This document shows positions 9,236-17,741 of a stretch of DNA of 64,000 bases, one piece after another. Location: contig NZ_WITI01000005.1 in the NCBI RefSeq assembly GCF_009601055.1, positions 1-64,000 of the forward strand, given 5' to 3'. This DNA is from Lactococcus sp. dk101 (lineage in GTDB: Bacteria > Bacillota > Bacilli > Lactobacillales > Streptococcaceae). Each line of letters begins with the position of its first letter. Positions within the stretch are counted from its first letter, which is position 1. Made by a program: the position numbers and the translations under genes. The notes under the pieces are model-generated. The model saw nothing but the letters and a program-made list of their open reading frames with translations, was not told the DNA's origin and did no database searches.

Positions 9236-11875
9236 TTATTTCTTCAATTCATCAATACGTGCTTTTGTAGAGTCAAATTTTTCTTGGTGTGCTACCAATT
9301 TGGCACGTTCTTTTTCAACGATTTCAGGTTTTGCATTTTGAACAAAACGTTCGTTTGAAAGTTTCTTGTTAACCATATCGACTTCTTTTTGACATTTTTC
9401 AAGTTCTTTTTCAAGACGGGCAATTTCTTCATCAATGTTAATCAATCCTGCAAGTGGCAAGTAGATTTCTGCACCAGTCACGACTGCTGACATGCTCTGC
9501 TCAGGCACAGTGAGTTCCTTCGCGATTGTCAGTTCTGACGGATTGGCAAAACGTGTGATGTAAGGCGCAACGCCTTCCAAAAATTCCGCATAATCCGATT
9601 TGATAAACATTGGCACTTTTTTGCTGAGTGGTGTGTTCACTTCGGCACGAATATTACGAACAGCAGTGATGAGTTCAATCAAAAGTGCAACGCCATCTGT
9701 CGCTTTTTCGTCGTTAAATTCAGGGCGAACCACTGGATATGCTGCAACAACGATAGAACCCGTTGTATTTGGCATTTTTTCAAATACTTCTTCGGTAAAG
9801 AACGGCATAATTGGGTGAAGCAAGCGCAAAACGTTGTCCAAAACGTGCAAGAGTACCGCACGTGTGACGTCTTTTTCAGCTTCATCTTCGCCAAACATGA
9901 CTTCTTTTGTCAATTCGAGGTACCAGTTGGCAAACTCATTCCAAATGAAATTGTAAAGAATGTGTCCAGCCACACCGAACTCAAACTTGTCCATTTGTTC
10001 TGTCACGCGCTCAATCGTATCATTCAAGCGAGTCAAAATCCAACGGTCAGTCACATTACCGGCAGTCTTGTCAGCGACTTTTGTCAGAGCTGACGAAACT
10101 TGGTCAGCTGACATTTCGCCAGCATTCATCAGAATATAACGTGACACATTCCAGATTTTGTTGATGAAGTTCCAAGCAGCGTCCATTTTGTCATAGCTGA
10201 AACGCACGTCTTGTCCAGGCGCAGAACCATTTGACAAGAACCAACGCAACGCATCTGCACCGTATTTTTCAACGACATCCATTGGGTCAATCCCATTGCC
10301 GAGCGATTTAGACATCTTGCGTCCTTCTTCGTCACGGATTAAACCATGGATTAAAACATTACGGAAAGGTGCTTTCTTCGTGAACTCAAGGGATTGGAAA
10401 ATCATACGAGAAACCCAGAAGAAAATGATATCATAACCAGTAACAAGCGTTGAAGTTGGGAAATAACGGAGGAAATCTTCGCTTTCCGTATCAGGCCAGC
10501 CCATTGTAGAGAAAGGCCACAAAGCAGATGAGAACCATGTGTCAAGCACATCTTCTTCTTGTGTCCAGCCTTCACCCTCGGGAGCTTCTTCGCCGACATA
10601 AACTTCTTCGCCACGATACCAAGCAGGGATTTGATGTCCCCACCACAATTGACGTGAAATAACCCAGTCATGTACATTTCCCATCCATTGCATGAATGTG
10701 TCTTCAAAACGAGGAGGATAGAAATTTACTTTGTCATCTGTGTCTTGATTGTCCATGGCTTGTTTTGCCAGTTGATCCATCTTCACAAACCATTGTTTAG
10801 ACAGACGTGGTTCAACAATCACACCCGTCCGTTCAGAATGCCCAACTTCGTGATGAATAGGTTCAACTTTAACCAAAATGCCCATTTTTTCAAATTCAGC
10901 AACCACTTTTTTACGTGCTTCAAAACGGTCAAGTCCGTTGTAGTCAGCCCCACAAAGTTCATTCATGGTGCCGTCAGCGTTCATGACATTTGGCATTGGC
11001 AAGTCGTGACGTTGTCCGACAAGGAAGTCATTTGGGTCATGCGCAGGCGTGATTTTAACGACACCTGTTCCCTTTTCCATGTCAGCATGTTCGTCACCAA
11101 CGATAGGAATTTCTTTGTTAATGATTGGCAAAACAACGGTTTTTCCGATGTATTTTGCATAACGTTCGTCGGCAGGATTGACCGCAACCGCCGTATCCCC
11201 AAAGAATGTTTCGGGACGCGTTGTTGCGACTTCAAGCACGATAGAACCATCCGCTGAAGCGTAATTCACATGGTAAAATGCCCCTTCGACATCCTTGTGA
11301 ATAACTTCGATGTCTGACAATGCAGTCATTGCTTTAGGATCCCAGTTGATGATTTTTTCGCCTTGATAAATCCAACCTTTTTTGTAAAGTTCAACGAAAA
11401 CCTTCTTAACGGCCTTGTTCAAGCCTTCATCAAGCGTGAAACGTTCACGAGAATAATCCACTGAAATCCCCATTTTGCCCCATTGTTGCTTGATGGTTGC
11501 GGCATATTCGTCTTTCCATTCCCAGACTTTGTCGATGAATTTTTCACGACCAAGATCTTGTGGCAAAACACCATCTTCAGCCAAACGCGCAGCAACTTTC
11601 GCTTGTGTCGCAATCCCCGCATGGTCCATTCCTGGCAACCACAAAGTATCAAAACCTTGCATCCGTTTTTGACGAATGATAATATCTTGCAACGTCGTAT
11701 CCCACGCGTGTCCCAAGTGAAGTTTCCCTGTAACATTTGGTGGTGGAATAACGATAGAGTAAGGATGTGCTTTTTTGTCGCCACTTGGCTTAAATACGCC
11801 ACTGTTAACCCATTTTTCATAGCGTCCTGCTTCAACCTCAGTCGGGTTGAATTTTGTTGATAGTTCTTCTGTCAT
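9236..11875 (-). CDS. valS: Valyl-tRNA synthetase
   Basis: An 879-residue class I synthetase of full length. It charges tRNA-Val with valine. The HIGH motif appears as [15 protein letters not shown] near residues 46-60 and KMSKS as [11 protein letters not shown] near residue 520. A C-terminal coiled coil of about 65 residues, typical of ValRS, starts near [14 protein letters not shown]. The AAGGAGA ribosome binding site supports the start. It lies 14 nt after a GIY-YIG gene and is the last gene of a T-box-controlled transcription unit whose leader is about 2.5 kb upstream. Two GTCAGNNCTGAC palindromes are inside the C-terminal third. Confidence 0.97.
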   Translation of the reverse strand: MTEELSTKFNPTEVEAGRYEKWVNSGVFKPSGDKKAHPYSIVIPPPNVTGKLHLGHAWDTTLQDIIIRQKRMQGFDTLWLPGMDHAGIATQAKVAARLAEDGVLPQDLGREKFIDKVWEWKDEYAATIKQQWGKMGISVDYSRERFTLDEGLNKAVKKVFVELYKKGWIYQGEKIINWDPKAMTALSDIEVIHKDVEGAFYHVNYASADGSIVLEVATTRPETFFGDTAVAVNPADERYAKYIGKTVVLPIINKEIPIVGDEHADMEKGTGVVKITPAHDPNDFLVGQRHDLPMPNVMNADGTMNELCGADYNGLDRFEARKKVVAEFEKMGILVKVEPIHHEVGHSERTGVIVEPRLSKQWFVKMDQLAKQAMDNQDTDDKVNFYPPRFEDTFMQWMGNVHDWVISRQLWWGHQIPAWYRGEEVYVGEEAPEGEGWTQEEDVLDTWFSSALWPFSTMGWPDTESEDFLRYFPTSTLVTGYDIIFFWVSRMIFQSLEFTKKAPFRNVLIHGLIRDEEGRKMSKSLGNGIDPMDVVEKYGADALRWFLSNGSAPGQDVRFSYDKMDAAWNFINKIWNVSRYILMNAGEMSADQVSSALTKVADKTAGNVTDRWILTRLNDTIERVTEQMDKFEFGVAGHILYNFIWNEFANWYLELTKEVMFGEDEAEKDVTRAVLLHVLDNVLRLLHPIMPFFTEEVFEKMPNTTGSIVVAAYPVVRPEFNDEKATDGVALLIELITAVRNIRAEVNTPLSKKVPMFIKSDYAEFLEGVAPYITRFANPSELTIAKELTVPEQSMSAVVTGAEIYLPLAGLINIDEEIARLEKELEKCQKEVDMVNKKLSNERFVQNAKPEIVEKERAKLVAHQEKFDSTKARIDELKK

Positions 11876-11889
11876 GTTGTTTCTTCTCC

Positions 11890-12711
11890 TTAAAAATTTA
11901 TCTGAATTGCTAAATCAAGCCAATTAGCAATTTTCTTTATCGCTGTACTTGTTCCCTTTTTACTTAAGTTGACATATAAATATAAATTGGGCTCAAGTTG
12001 TTTTGTTGCAAGTTGTCCACTAGGAAATACATTTTCTTTAGTCCCTAGATTATTTTTAGCTGTGGCTTTATCAATTACAGCTAAATTTCTTAATTTCGTA
12101 TTATATTTTTCATTAGATAATAAGCTTTCGATAAATTTAACTTGTAAATTTCGAGCAGAACTATCTACAAGCTGTTTTCCATCAAAATTAACAAATAAAT
12201 CTTTATCAGAAATTTCATCAATAACTTCTTGGCTGTCATCAAACAAATCAATATTTGCGACATTATATAAAATATCAAAAACTGAATCAAGAAATTCTTC
12301 TGCAGAAAGTTGGGCATTCAAGCCAATTGGACTCGAATTTCCATTTGTTTTATTCAAAATAATAAAGCTTGAATTTTCTTTATAAAGAGAAATTAGATTT
12401 GCTTCTAATAAATCAGCCTGATCTTTTGAAAATTCCTCATTTTTTCGTCCAAAGAAAATGACCTTAGTAATATTTTCCATCCATATTTCTTTGTGTTGCA
12501 GAATTCTCATTTTTAAAGACTGACCGACGGCCTGACCGACATATCTTGTCTTATTATTTCCGATTAAAATATAAATTCCTGGTTGTTTCGCTAATTTTAG
12601 CTTATTTAATTTCGCAAAATCCTCATAATTTAATAGTGTCACAAAATTTGCAGCATTTTCATAAACAGAAATACTGTCATTTCCTGATTCCGCTATAGAT
12701 ATACTTCTCAT
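11890..12711 (-). CDS. GIY-YIG domain protein
   Basis: A 273-residue protein with a GIY-YIG nuclease-type domain: GIY at residues 45-47, YVG at 57-59, Arg69 in LKMRILQHK, His73 and Glu103 in LLEANLI. These match the catalytic Tyr, Arg and Glu pattern of the superfamily, so nuclease activity is plausible. Residues 190-273 form a second region that I do not recognise. The gene is more AT-rich than valS. It is packed 2 nt after the preceding gene and 14 nt before valS, so all share a transcript. It is probably accessory DNA inserted between the T-box and valS. Role unknown. Confidence 0.75.
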   Translation of the reverse strand: MRSISIAESGNDSISVYENAANFVTLLNYEDFAKLNKLKLAKQPGIYILIGNNKTRYVGQAVGQSLKMRILQHKEIWMENITKVIFFGRKNEEFSKDQADLLEANLISLYKENSSFIILNKTNGNSSPIGLNAQLSAEEFLDSVFDILYNVANIDLFDDSQEVIDEISDKDLFVNFDGKQLVDSSARNLQVKFIESLLSNEKYNTKLRNLAVIDKATAKNNLGTKENVFPSGQLATKQLEPNLYLYVNLSKKGTSTAIKKIANWLDLAIQINF

Positions 12712-12713
12712 TT

Positions 12714-13775
12714 CTAGTCCTCTCGATACAAATGATAGTCGCCTAATTCCATAATAACTTCCTTCAATTTTTCCACCAAAAAGTGGTATTGATTTTCAAA
12801 ATCTAATGGGGAAATATCTAATAACTGGATCACTTTTCCAAGTTTCAGGGTATTATCATATCCGAACGGTACTACAACAACATCATCAACACCGATTTCT
12901 TCAAGATGACACGTGTCGTAGAAAAATCGCTTCCCTGCAACTTCTATTTCTGCAATGAGTAACGTCTCTTGATTATCTTCGTTTTCTTCACACAAGCTTG
13001 CAATTTTGTCAAGTCCAACTTGTAGCTTTTGCGGCGATGCTGAAAGATAATATGATTTATTCCCTTCTTGATTGAGGCCCATCACAATTCCTGTCACACC
13101 AGGCATTTCAAGATGAACCTCCTCTTGAATTAGATTGAACAAATCTAGTTCATCAAGCAAACTCAATATTTGTTCAGCATCATTTTTATTCAGGAGATTT
13201 TTATAAAACTGATTTTGAACTTTATTCCATGATTGATACAATACTTTTCCATCATAGACTTCGATTTTTTTAACGACATAATTTCCGCTAAAATCAATCT
13301 CTGATAAGCTCTGAGCGATATAACCTTCTGTGTTATACCAGATTATTTCCATCTTAGCCGTATCATCATGAGTTAAAAAATCTTCTTCTATTTCTGTTAT
13401 TGAATACTTGGGTTGTCGAGCTGATTCAGACAATAAGAAAAAATGAATAATATCTTTTGCATCAATTTCCTCTTCAGAATAATTATCTGGATGATATAAG
13501 CTAGCATCCCCTTCGACAATCATTTTTGAAGCGATATAATAATTGCCTTGTTTTTTAAACGAAATTTCTTTATTTTTATGACCTGTCCACGAACGATAAA
13601 AATAGAGTGTCTCATTTTTCATATATAAGAACCATTTATCATCCATATCTTGCGGAATATAGCCTCTTTTCATCTTTTCAAATTCATCTTCAGAGAAAGA
13701 AAATTGAGCTAGGATTTCTTTAGGTTGAATAAAATCAATCAAATTTCCCCAAGAATCTTCATTTGTAATTTTCAT
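12714..13775 (-). CDS. Unknown 353-residue protein
   Basis: I do not recognise this protein as a whole. The N-terminal part (residues 25-110) contains PQDMDDKWFLYMKNETLYF and YFYRSWTGHK, a pattern I associate loosely with small hypothetical accessory proteins. The C-terminal part contains EVAGKRFFYDTC followed by VDDVVVVPFGYDNTLKLGKV, which looks like a small beta-barrel of the kind found in PriA-like proteins. It has no signal peptide or membrane segment. Its ATG overlaps the stop of the SGNH hydrolase by four bases, so the two are translationally coupled. AT-rich. Possibly part of a defence or stress module with the GIY-YIG gene (speculative). Confidence 0.6.
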   Translation of the reverse strand: MKITNEDSWGNLIDFIQPKEILAQFSFSEDEFEKMKRGYIPQDMDDKWFLYMKNETLYFYRSWTGHKNKEISFKKQGNYYIASKMIVEGDASLYHPDNYSEEEIDAKDIIHFFLLSESARQPKYSITEIEEDFLTHDDTAKMEIIWYNTEGYIAQSLSEIDFSGNYVVKKIEVYDGKVLYQSWNKVQNQFYKNLLNKNDAEQILSLLDELDLFNLIQEEVHLEMPGVTGIVMGLNQEGNKSYYLSASPQKLQVGLDKIASLCEENEDNQETLLIAEIEVAGKRFFYDTCHLEEIGVDDVVVVPFGYDNTLKLGKVIQLLDISPLDFENQYHFLVEKLKEVIMELGDYHLYRED

Positions 13776-14332
13776 TTTTTGACTCCCCCTTTCTTTATAA
13801 ATTTGATTATTTCCTCTGATAATACCTCATAGCCGGCCTCACTAAAATGAATACCATCCCGTAACAAAAGCCTATCCGGGTTTTCAACACTAAACATTGC
13901 TTGGAAAACATCTATAACTTGTAGTTGATTGTCAGAAGCGAAATCAAGCAAGGCTTGTCTGAAAAGCTGGACTTCTGATAATTTGCTGTAATGTGTAGGC
14001 TCTGTTTCGTTGTAATAGGGCGGTGTAAGCAATACTGTGCGATCTAATCCCAATGTTTCTGCAATTTTCAATAGATTATGGCAATATTCGTCAGGTCTTA
14101 TCAAAATGTATGGTGAAGCGTCATTTGCACCCAAAAAAACAATGTTTAAATCTGCATTTTCTGCTTTAACAGAATCAATGCGGAATTGTGCGCCATAAGT
14201 ATCATCGCCGTTAATACCATGAAGTTTGACCGTAAGATTTGGCTCTTTACCCTCAATCATCTCTTTTAAGTAGTTACGATTTTCTGTTCCGAAACCATTT
14301 GTGATAGAATCCCCAAAAATGGTTATTTTCAC
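13772..14332 (-). CDS. SGNH/GDSL-family hydrolase
   Basis: About 186 residues. The GDS block (ITIFGDSITNGFGT) is at the N-terminus, an LGANDA block with the conserved Asn follows, and the C-terminal DGIHFSEAGY carries the catalytic Asp and His. Such enzymes are esterases or lipases; the substrate is unknown. It has no signal peptide, so it acts in the cytoplasm. The longer open frame that begins at 14404 runs through the T-box antiterminator and terminator and is not real. GTG at 14332 is preceded by AAAAGGAG at good distance. It is the first gene after the T-box. Confidence 0.75.
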   Translation of the reverse strand: MKITIFGDSITNGFGTENRNYLKEMIEGKEPNLTVKLHGINGDDTYGAQFRIDSVKAENADLNIVFLGANDASPYILIRPDEYCHNLLKIAETLGLDRTVLLTPPYYNETEPTHYSKLSEVQLFRQALLDFASDNQLQVIDVFQAMFSVENPDRLLLRDGIHFSEAGYEVLSEEIIKFIKKGGVKK

Positions 14333-14389
14333 CTTAACGCTCCTTTTCACAAAAAAATAACGCACATCACATCCCCAAAATAGGACGCT

Positions 14390-14432
14390 CACGCGCGGTA
14401 CCACCTAAATTCATACGTTATCGTATGCACTC
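14390..14432 (-). repeat. 43-bp direct repeat, gene-proximal copy of the antiterminator
   Basis: Identical over 43 bp to 14552-14594. It carries a CATACG/CGTATG hairpin and the T-box core GGTGGTACCGCG. Start-to-start distance is 162 bp. Confidence 0.9.
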
Positions 14433-14477
14433 TTATATTCTTTATAATTTGAGATTTTCAAGCACCCGCGCTAAAAC

Positions 14478-14532
14478 ATTTGTCCGTTTTCTCTAATCGC
14501 TCGAAAAGATTTGTCCGTTTTCTCTAGTCGCT
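14478..14532 (-). repeat. Two 24-bp direct repeats between the antiterminators
   Basis: ATTTGTCCGTTTTCTCTA followed by A/G and TCGCT occurs at 14478-14501 and 14509-14532 with one mismatch. The second copy continues into a TCGCTAAAGCGA hairpin. A related sequence sits in the recX terminator loop at about 20800-20835. Confidence 0.75.
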
Positions 14533-14551
14533 AAAGCGACTGATAAAAAGG

Positions 14552-14594
14552 CACGCGCGGTACCACCTAAATTCATACGTTATCGTATGCACTC
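14552..14594 (-). repeat. 43-bp direct repeat, Stem I-proximal copy of the antiterminator
   Basis: Exact copy of 14390-14432. It lies directly after the Stem I region. Its own downstream sequence forms a short GGTAC-CGCGC-GTGCC hairpin with T5, mutually exclusive with the antiterminator. Confidence 0.9.
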
Positions 14595-14703
14595 ATTATT
14601 ATTAAACTGAAGTCATGCAACCTTCAAAACCGTCGTTTGAAGTCTCGCAGCACCGACTTCTCTCTCGAAAACTATGATTTTTACTCCTCATGAAGTTAGC
14701 TTT

Positions 14704-14732
14704 ATTTTATCAGATTTGGCGGGCTTTTGCAA
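14704..14732 (-). promoter_or_regulatory. Promoter of the T-box/valS transcript
   Basis: TTGCAA (14727-14732), a 17-bp spacer, then TG-A-TAAAAT with the -10 at 14704-14709 on the minus strand. It lies just upstream of Stem I. Confidence 0.75.
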
Positions 14733-14778
14733 ACTTAATTTGTTGTAATTCAAAAAAAATACCCTTCCTTTCGATTTC

Positions 14779-14787
14779 TGTTATAAT
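14779..14787 (+). promoter_or_regulatory. Extended -10 promoter of the DUF554 gene
   Basis: TG-T-TATAAT with TATAAT at 14782-14787. It is followed by a GGAGGAG ribosome binding site before the ATG at 14815. No clear -35. Confidence 0.6.
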
Positions 14788-14814
14788 CGATGTACTACGT
14801 TTTTTGGAGGAGTT

Positions 14815-15534
14815 ATGATTGGTTTAGGAACGTTAATAAATGCAACTGCGGTTATTGTGGGAGGGCTCATCGGCTTATGGCTCAATAAAGGACTCGCTCA
14901 GCGGTTTCAAGATACCATTACGCAAGCGCAAGGATTGGCGGTCGTTTTTATTGGTATTTCGGGAACATTAAGTCAAATGTTCGTTGAAAGCCGTGGTACT
15001 TTAGATACTCAAGGCACCATGATGATGGTAATTTCACTCGTCTTGGGCGCCGTGATTGGCGAATGGTTTAATTTGGAATTATATATCGAAAATTTCGGAA
15101 ATTTTTTAAAAAGTAAAATCAGCAGCAAAAACGATTCACGTTTTGTCGATGGTTTCGTAACAGCTTCACTAACTGTTTGTATTGGTGCAATGGCAGTCGT
15201 TGGTTCACTGCAAGATGGAATGTCTGGTGACTACACAATGCTAGCAACAAAAGCCATTTTAGATGGCGTCATTATTGTCATTTTTGCAGCGTCTTATGGC
15301 GTTGGTGCAATTTTTTCAGTCATTCCCTTGGTTATTTTTCAAGGGTCACTCACTTTATTGGCACGCTTAATTGAGCCTTGGCTCAATGCCACTGCGATTT
15401 CAAATTTATCCTTGGTCGGCTCAACTTTGATTTTATGTGTCGGCTTGAACATCATGTTCAACACTAAAATAAAAGTCGCTAACCTACTTCCCGCACTTGT
15501 TTTTGCAACTTTAGCAGGTATTATTTTTAAATAA
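14815..15534 (+). CDS. DUF554-family integral membrane protein
   Basis: A 239-residue hydrophobic protein with about six or seven membrane segments. The start (GLGTLINATAVIVGGLIG) and an internal IGAMAVVGSLQDG segment are characteristic of the DUF554 (YdfK/YqgA) family. The function of the family is not established. It has a strong GGAGG ribosome binding site and its own promoter and terminator. It is divergent from the T-box transcript and convergent with the DUF1801 gene. Confidence 0.85.
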   Translation: MIGLGTLINATAVIVGGLIGLWLNKGLAQRFQDTITQAQGLAVVFIGISGTLSQMFVESRGTLDTQGTMMMVISLVLGAVIGEWFNLELYIENFGNFLKSKISSKNDSRFVDGFVTASLTVCIGAMAVVGSLQDGMSGDYTMLATKAILDGVIIVIFAASYGVGAIFSVIPLVIFQGSLTLLARLIEPWLNATAISNLSLVGSTLILCVGLNIMFNTKIKVANLLPALVFATLAGIIFK

Positions 15535-15563
15535 AAGCTCTGTCAGCACTGACAGAACTTTTT
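15534..15563. terminator. Terminator between DUF554 and DUF1801 genes
   Basis: GCTCTGTCAG pairs with CTGACAGAAC around a CA centre and is flanked by A-rich and T-rich tracts. It could serve both convergent genes. It is built on a GTCAGNNCTGAC palindrome. Confidence 0.7.
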
Positions 15564-15955
15564 TATTTTAGCTCTAAGCCATGACGAATGAAATTTTGTT
15601 CAATCACTAGCTGTAAAAGTTGTTTAAACTGAACTTCATCAAAGTCATAAGGAACTTGCAAACTGCCTTTGCCAGCAGTGACGCCATTCTCAAAAAAAGA
15701 CTCAAATGCGGTCAAATCAATGGCTTGTGTTCCATAAATCCCAAGCCAATTTTTATTTGCCATCAGCAAGAACAGTTGTTGTGTTGCTTTTTTTGCTTTC
15801 TGCGGGTAAAAGCCCGGCATCGCATAGCTGACTCGTTCCTGAACTTCTGGATAAATGTCATGCACCAGTTTTCTGGTCAAAATCATTCGACTCAGCTTGT
15901 CTGATTCCAGTCGTTCATCATTAAAATAATCGTCAAAAGGTTTTGCTTTTTCCAT
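15563..15955 (-). CDS. DUF1801/YdhG-like protein
   Basis: A 130-residue cytoplasmic protein. The segments RVSYAMPGFYP, LLMANKNWLGIYG and GKGSLQVPYD match the pattern of the DUF1801 (YdhG) family, small single-domain proteins sometimes linked to iron delivery. The family role is uncertain. The ribosome binding site is weak. It lies upstream of convergent DUF554 and downstream of the DUF1912 gene, with its own spacing of about 70 bp. Confidence 0.7.
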   Translation of the reverse strand: MEKAKPFDDYFNDERLESDKLSRMILTRKLVHDIYPEVQERVSYAMPGFYPQKAKKATQQLFLLMANKNWLGIYGTQAIDLTAFESFFENGVTAGKGSLQVPYDFDEVQFKQLLQLVIEQNFIRHGLELK

Positions 15956-16024
15956 GATTTTCTCATTTCATTATTATTATTTAATAAGATTCAAAAAATC
16001 TGTAGCCAAAACATCTGTCTCAGC

Positions 16025-16267
16025 TTAATATTTAATTTCCCCAAAATCTGGCATTTCATGAAATGGTTTGCCATTTTTATAGTTTTCAAATTTTCCTTTG
16101 ATGAAATCATAAGCTTCCAAACGGCTTTCATAACGGACTTCCGCAGTTTCTGCCGCTGGATCTTCGTTTGCCATTGATTGTGCTGTTTTCATCGCCAAAT
16201 CAGAAACCTGAATTTGTTGATCCACCCATTCTGAGAAATCCTTAAGAAATTCTTGTTCGTATGTCAT
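16025..16267 (-). CDS. DUF1912 family protein
   Basis: An 80-residue soluble protein. It matches the streptococcal/lactococcal DUF1912 pattern: it starts MTYEQEFLKDFSEWV and ends with FENYKNGKPFHEMPDFG. The middle is helical and acidic. No function is known. An AAGGAG ribosome binding site precedes the ATG. It follows the YjbR-like gene by 35 bp and may be cotranscribed with it. Confidence 0.8.
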   Translation of the reverse strand: MTYEQEFLKDFSEWVDQQIQVSDLAMKTAQSMANEDPAAETAEVRYESRLEAYDFIKGKFENYKNGKPFHEMPDFGEIKY

Positions 16268-16302
16268 TTTATTCTCCTTTTTATAAACTTTTCATATTTT
16301 TA

Positions 16303-16647
16303 TTATTTTTTCGGTTTTATCAAATCGTAACTTTGCAAAATCATCTGCCGAAGCAAATCATCTGAAACATCTCCACCCACGCGAATGTCATTCCAATGCG
16401 TTTTGTTCATGTGCCAAGCAGGGTTCAAATCCTTGAAATGCTCCCGCAATTCTTCACTGAGTTCGGGTTTTTGTTTTACCGCAACAATCAGTTGATTTCC
16501 CCGCTCTGAAAGATAAGCAAATGATTTCTGATTTTTCAAGTGACGAACGACAATCGTTGGACTGCCTTTTTCCATTTTTGCAAACGGAGTTGATGAGAAA
16601 ACAGGGCCCACTTCCTCACAAAAATTTAATAATTCATCTTTATTCAT
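16303..16647 (-). CDS. MmcQ/YjbR-family protein
   Basis: A 114-residue protein of the MmcQ/YjbR (CyaY-like fold) family. Diagnostic segments are PFAKMEKGSPTIVVRH, FAYLSERGNQLIVAVK, and the C-terminal MNKTHWNDIRVGGDVSDD. Members may bind DNA; the function is not established. Its ATG overlaps the stop codon of the upstream acetyltransferase by four bases, indicating translational coupling. Confidence 0.8.
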   Translation of the reverse strand: MNKDELLNFCEEVGPVFSSTPFAKMEKGSPTIVVRHLKNQKSFAYLSERGNQLIVAVKQKPELSEELREHFKDLNPAWHMNKTHWNDIRVGGDVSDDLLRQMILQSYDLIKPKK

Positions 16648-17147
16648 AGTTCTTTTTGGTAAGCTCGACGTAAGCCATCTATAATTACTTGACCGCGATA
16701 GATAAAGCCTTCACGTTCAAAAACATGTTGCATGATTTGGTTCATCTCATGCGTGTCCACACGAAAATCACGATAGCCTTTTTCATTCATTAAGCTATAA
16801 ATATTTGAAAATAAGAATTTCGTGAGAGACTGACCTCTAAATTCATCAGAAAGCGCAATGCGATGGACAGTTACATAATCAAGGCTGTCATTTGACCATT
16901 TTCCATCAGTAATCTTAGTATAATTTGGTTCTTCACCTGTGATAACTGCACTATAGCCTGCGACTTTTCCATCAATCTCTAGTACATAAGCCACTTGATT
17001 GGCCAAATCTTCTTCTATATTTTCAATCGCTGGATATTCACCTTGCCATTGGTCGCTGCCAGATTTTCCGAGGAAAATTTTGGCTTCGGAAATAATTTGC
17101 ATGATGTCTGTCACATCTGATGATGTAGCTTGTCTTAGATATAACAT
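16644..17147 (-). CDS. GNAT N-acetyltransferase, sister 1
   Basis: A 167-residue GNAT-fold acetyltransferase. The acetyl-CoA motif is IALSDEFRGQSLTKFLF, and DTHEMNQIMQHVFEREGF is the typical C-terminal strand. It is clearly a sister of the next gene upstream: both have SDQWQGEYPA or IDQWQGVYPA, DYVTVHR or DFVTVHR, and the same length. They probably arose by tandem duplication. Substrate unknown. The gene overlaps the YjbR-like gene and follows its sister by 26 bp. Confidence 0.85.
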   Translation of the reverse strand: MLYLRQATSSDVTDIMQIISEAKIFLGKSGSDQWQGEYPAIENIEEDLANQVAYVLEIDGKVAGYSAVITGEEPNYTKITDGKWSNDSLDYVTVHRIALSDEFRGQSLTKFLFSNIYSLMNEKGYRDFRVDTHEMNQIMQHVFEREGFIYRGQVIIDGLRRAYQKEL

Positions 17148-17173
17148 GTTTTTCTCACATTTTCTTAATTTAA

Positions 17174-17692
17174 TTAAAATTCTTTCTGATAAGCGATGCA
17201 GGTTGTTAAAATTTTCTCATCTTTGTAAACGATAAGTCCGCGTTTTTCAAATCCCATCTTGAGCAAAGCTGCTTGCATAATTTTATTGTCCGCGTGGGTA
17301 TCTGCACGAAAATCTGTATAGCCTTGCGATTTTCCGACTTTAAAGACAAAGTCCCAGATCAGCTTGTTAATGCCTCGACCACGGAAAGCCTGAGAAACCG
17401 CCAAACGATGCACTGTCACAAAATCAGTACTTTCGTTGCTCCAACTGCCTTGGCTAATCGTATGATACATGATGTCATCGCCCATAATAATCGCAAAATA
17501 AGCTGAAATCTGTCCGTCAGTACTGACAACATAGGCAGCCTCTTTTGACAAATCTGGCAAAATATTTTCGGCGGCAGGATACACACCTTGCCACTGGTCA
17601 ATCCCCTGCTCTGCGAGGAATTCTCTCGCTTCTTGCATTATTTTTAAGATGTCAGGTAAATCTTCAACTGAAGCTTTTCTAATCTCGTTCAT
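17174..17692 (-). CDS. GNAT N-acetyltransferase, sister 2
   Basis: A 172-residue GNAT acetyltransferase. The CoA-binding loop is LAVSQAFRGRGINKLIW. It is homologous along its whole length to the downstream gene. A GTCAGTACTGAC palindrome at 17516 encodes V-S-T-D in the YVVSTDGQIS strand, where the sister has YVLEIDGKVA, so the motif occupies a variable position. The ATG lies six nucleotides below an extended -10 box without a ribosome binding site. Confidence 0.85.
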   Translation of the reverse strand: MNEIRKASVEDLPDILKIMQEAREFLAEQGIDQWQGVYPAAENILPDLSKEAAYVVSTDGQISAYFAIIMGDDIMYHTISQGSWSNESTDFVTVHRLAVSQAFRGRGINKLIWDFVFKVGKSQGYTDFRADTHADNKIMQAALLKMGFEKRGLIVYKDEKILTTCIAYQKEF

Positions 17693-17698
17693 GCTGTT

Positions 17699-17707
17699 AT
17701 TTTATCA
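17699..17707 (-). promoter_or_regulatory. Extended -10 box of the GNAT pair, predicted leaderless
   Basis: TG-A-TAAAAT with TAAAAT at 17699-17704, six bases before the ATG at 17692. The upstream promoter half overlaps the rlmD terminator. Confidence 0.55.
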
Positions 17708-17708
17708 C

Positions 17709-17734
17709 AAAAAGAGGCATTCGATACCTCTTAA
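17709..17734 (-). terminator. Terminator of rlmD
   Basis: AAGAGGTATC pairs with GATGCCTCTT-like sequence (GAGGTATCGAATGCCTC) followed by TTTTT on the minus strand, 8 nt after the rlmD stop. Confidence 0.7.
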
Positions 17735-17741
17735 ATCTTTC

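Larger units (their letters stand above)
14340..14697 (-). promoter_or_regulatory. T-box riboswitch leader (valine-type), with duplicated antiterminator
   Basis: Read on the minus strand, the leader has an AGTA-type bulge (GAGGAGTAA), the GAGAGA and GGTGCTGCGAGAC segments of Stem I, and a GAAGGTTGCATGA segment placing a GUU valine codon in the specifier position. Downstream come two copies of the T-box sequence TTAGGTGGTACCGCG. The first is followed by a compact GGTAC/GTGCC hairpin and T run. The second is followed by a longer terminator-like hairpin and T7. T-boxes sense uncharged tRNA; the valine specifier fits valS, which lies beyond three intervening genes. The codon assignment is by eye. 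Confidence 0.8.

Noticed and set aside
13772-14404. Longer start of the SGNH hydrolase inside the T-box
   Set aside because: Codons upstream of GTG 14332 are antiterminator and terminator sequence; a good ribosome binding site serves the GTG.
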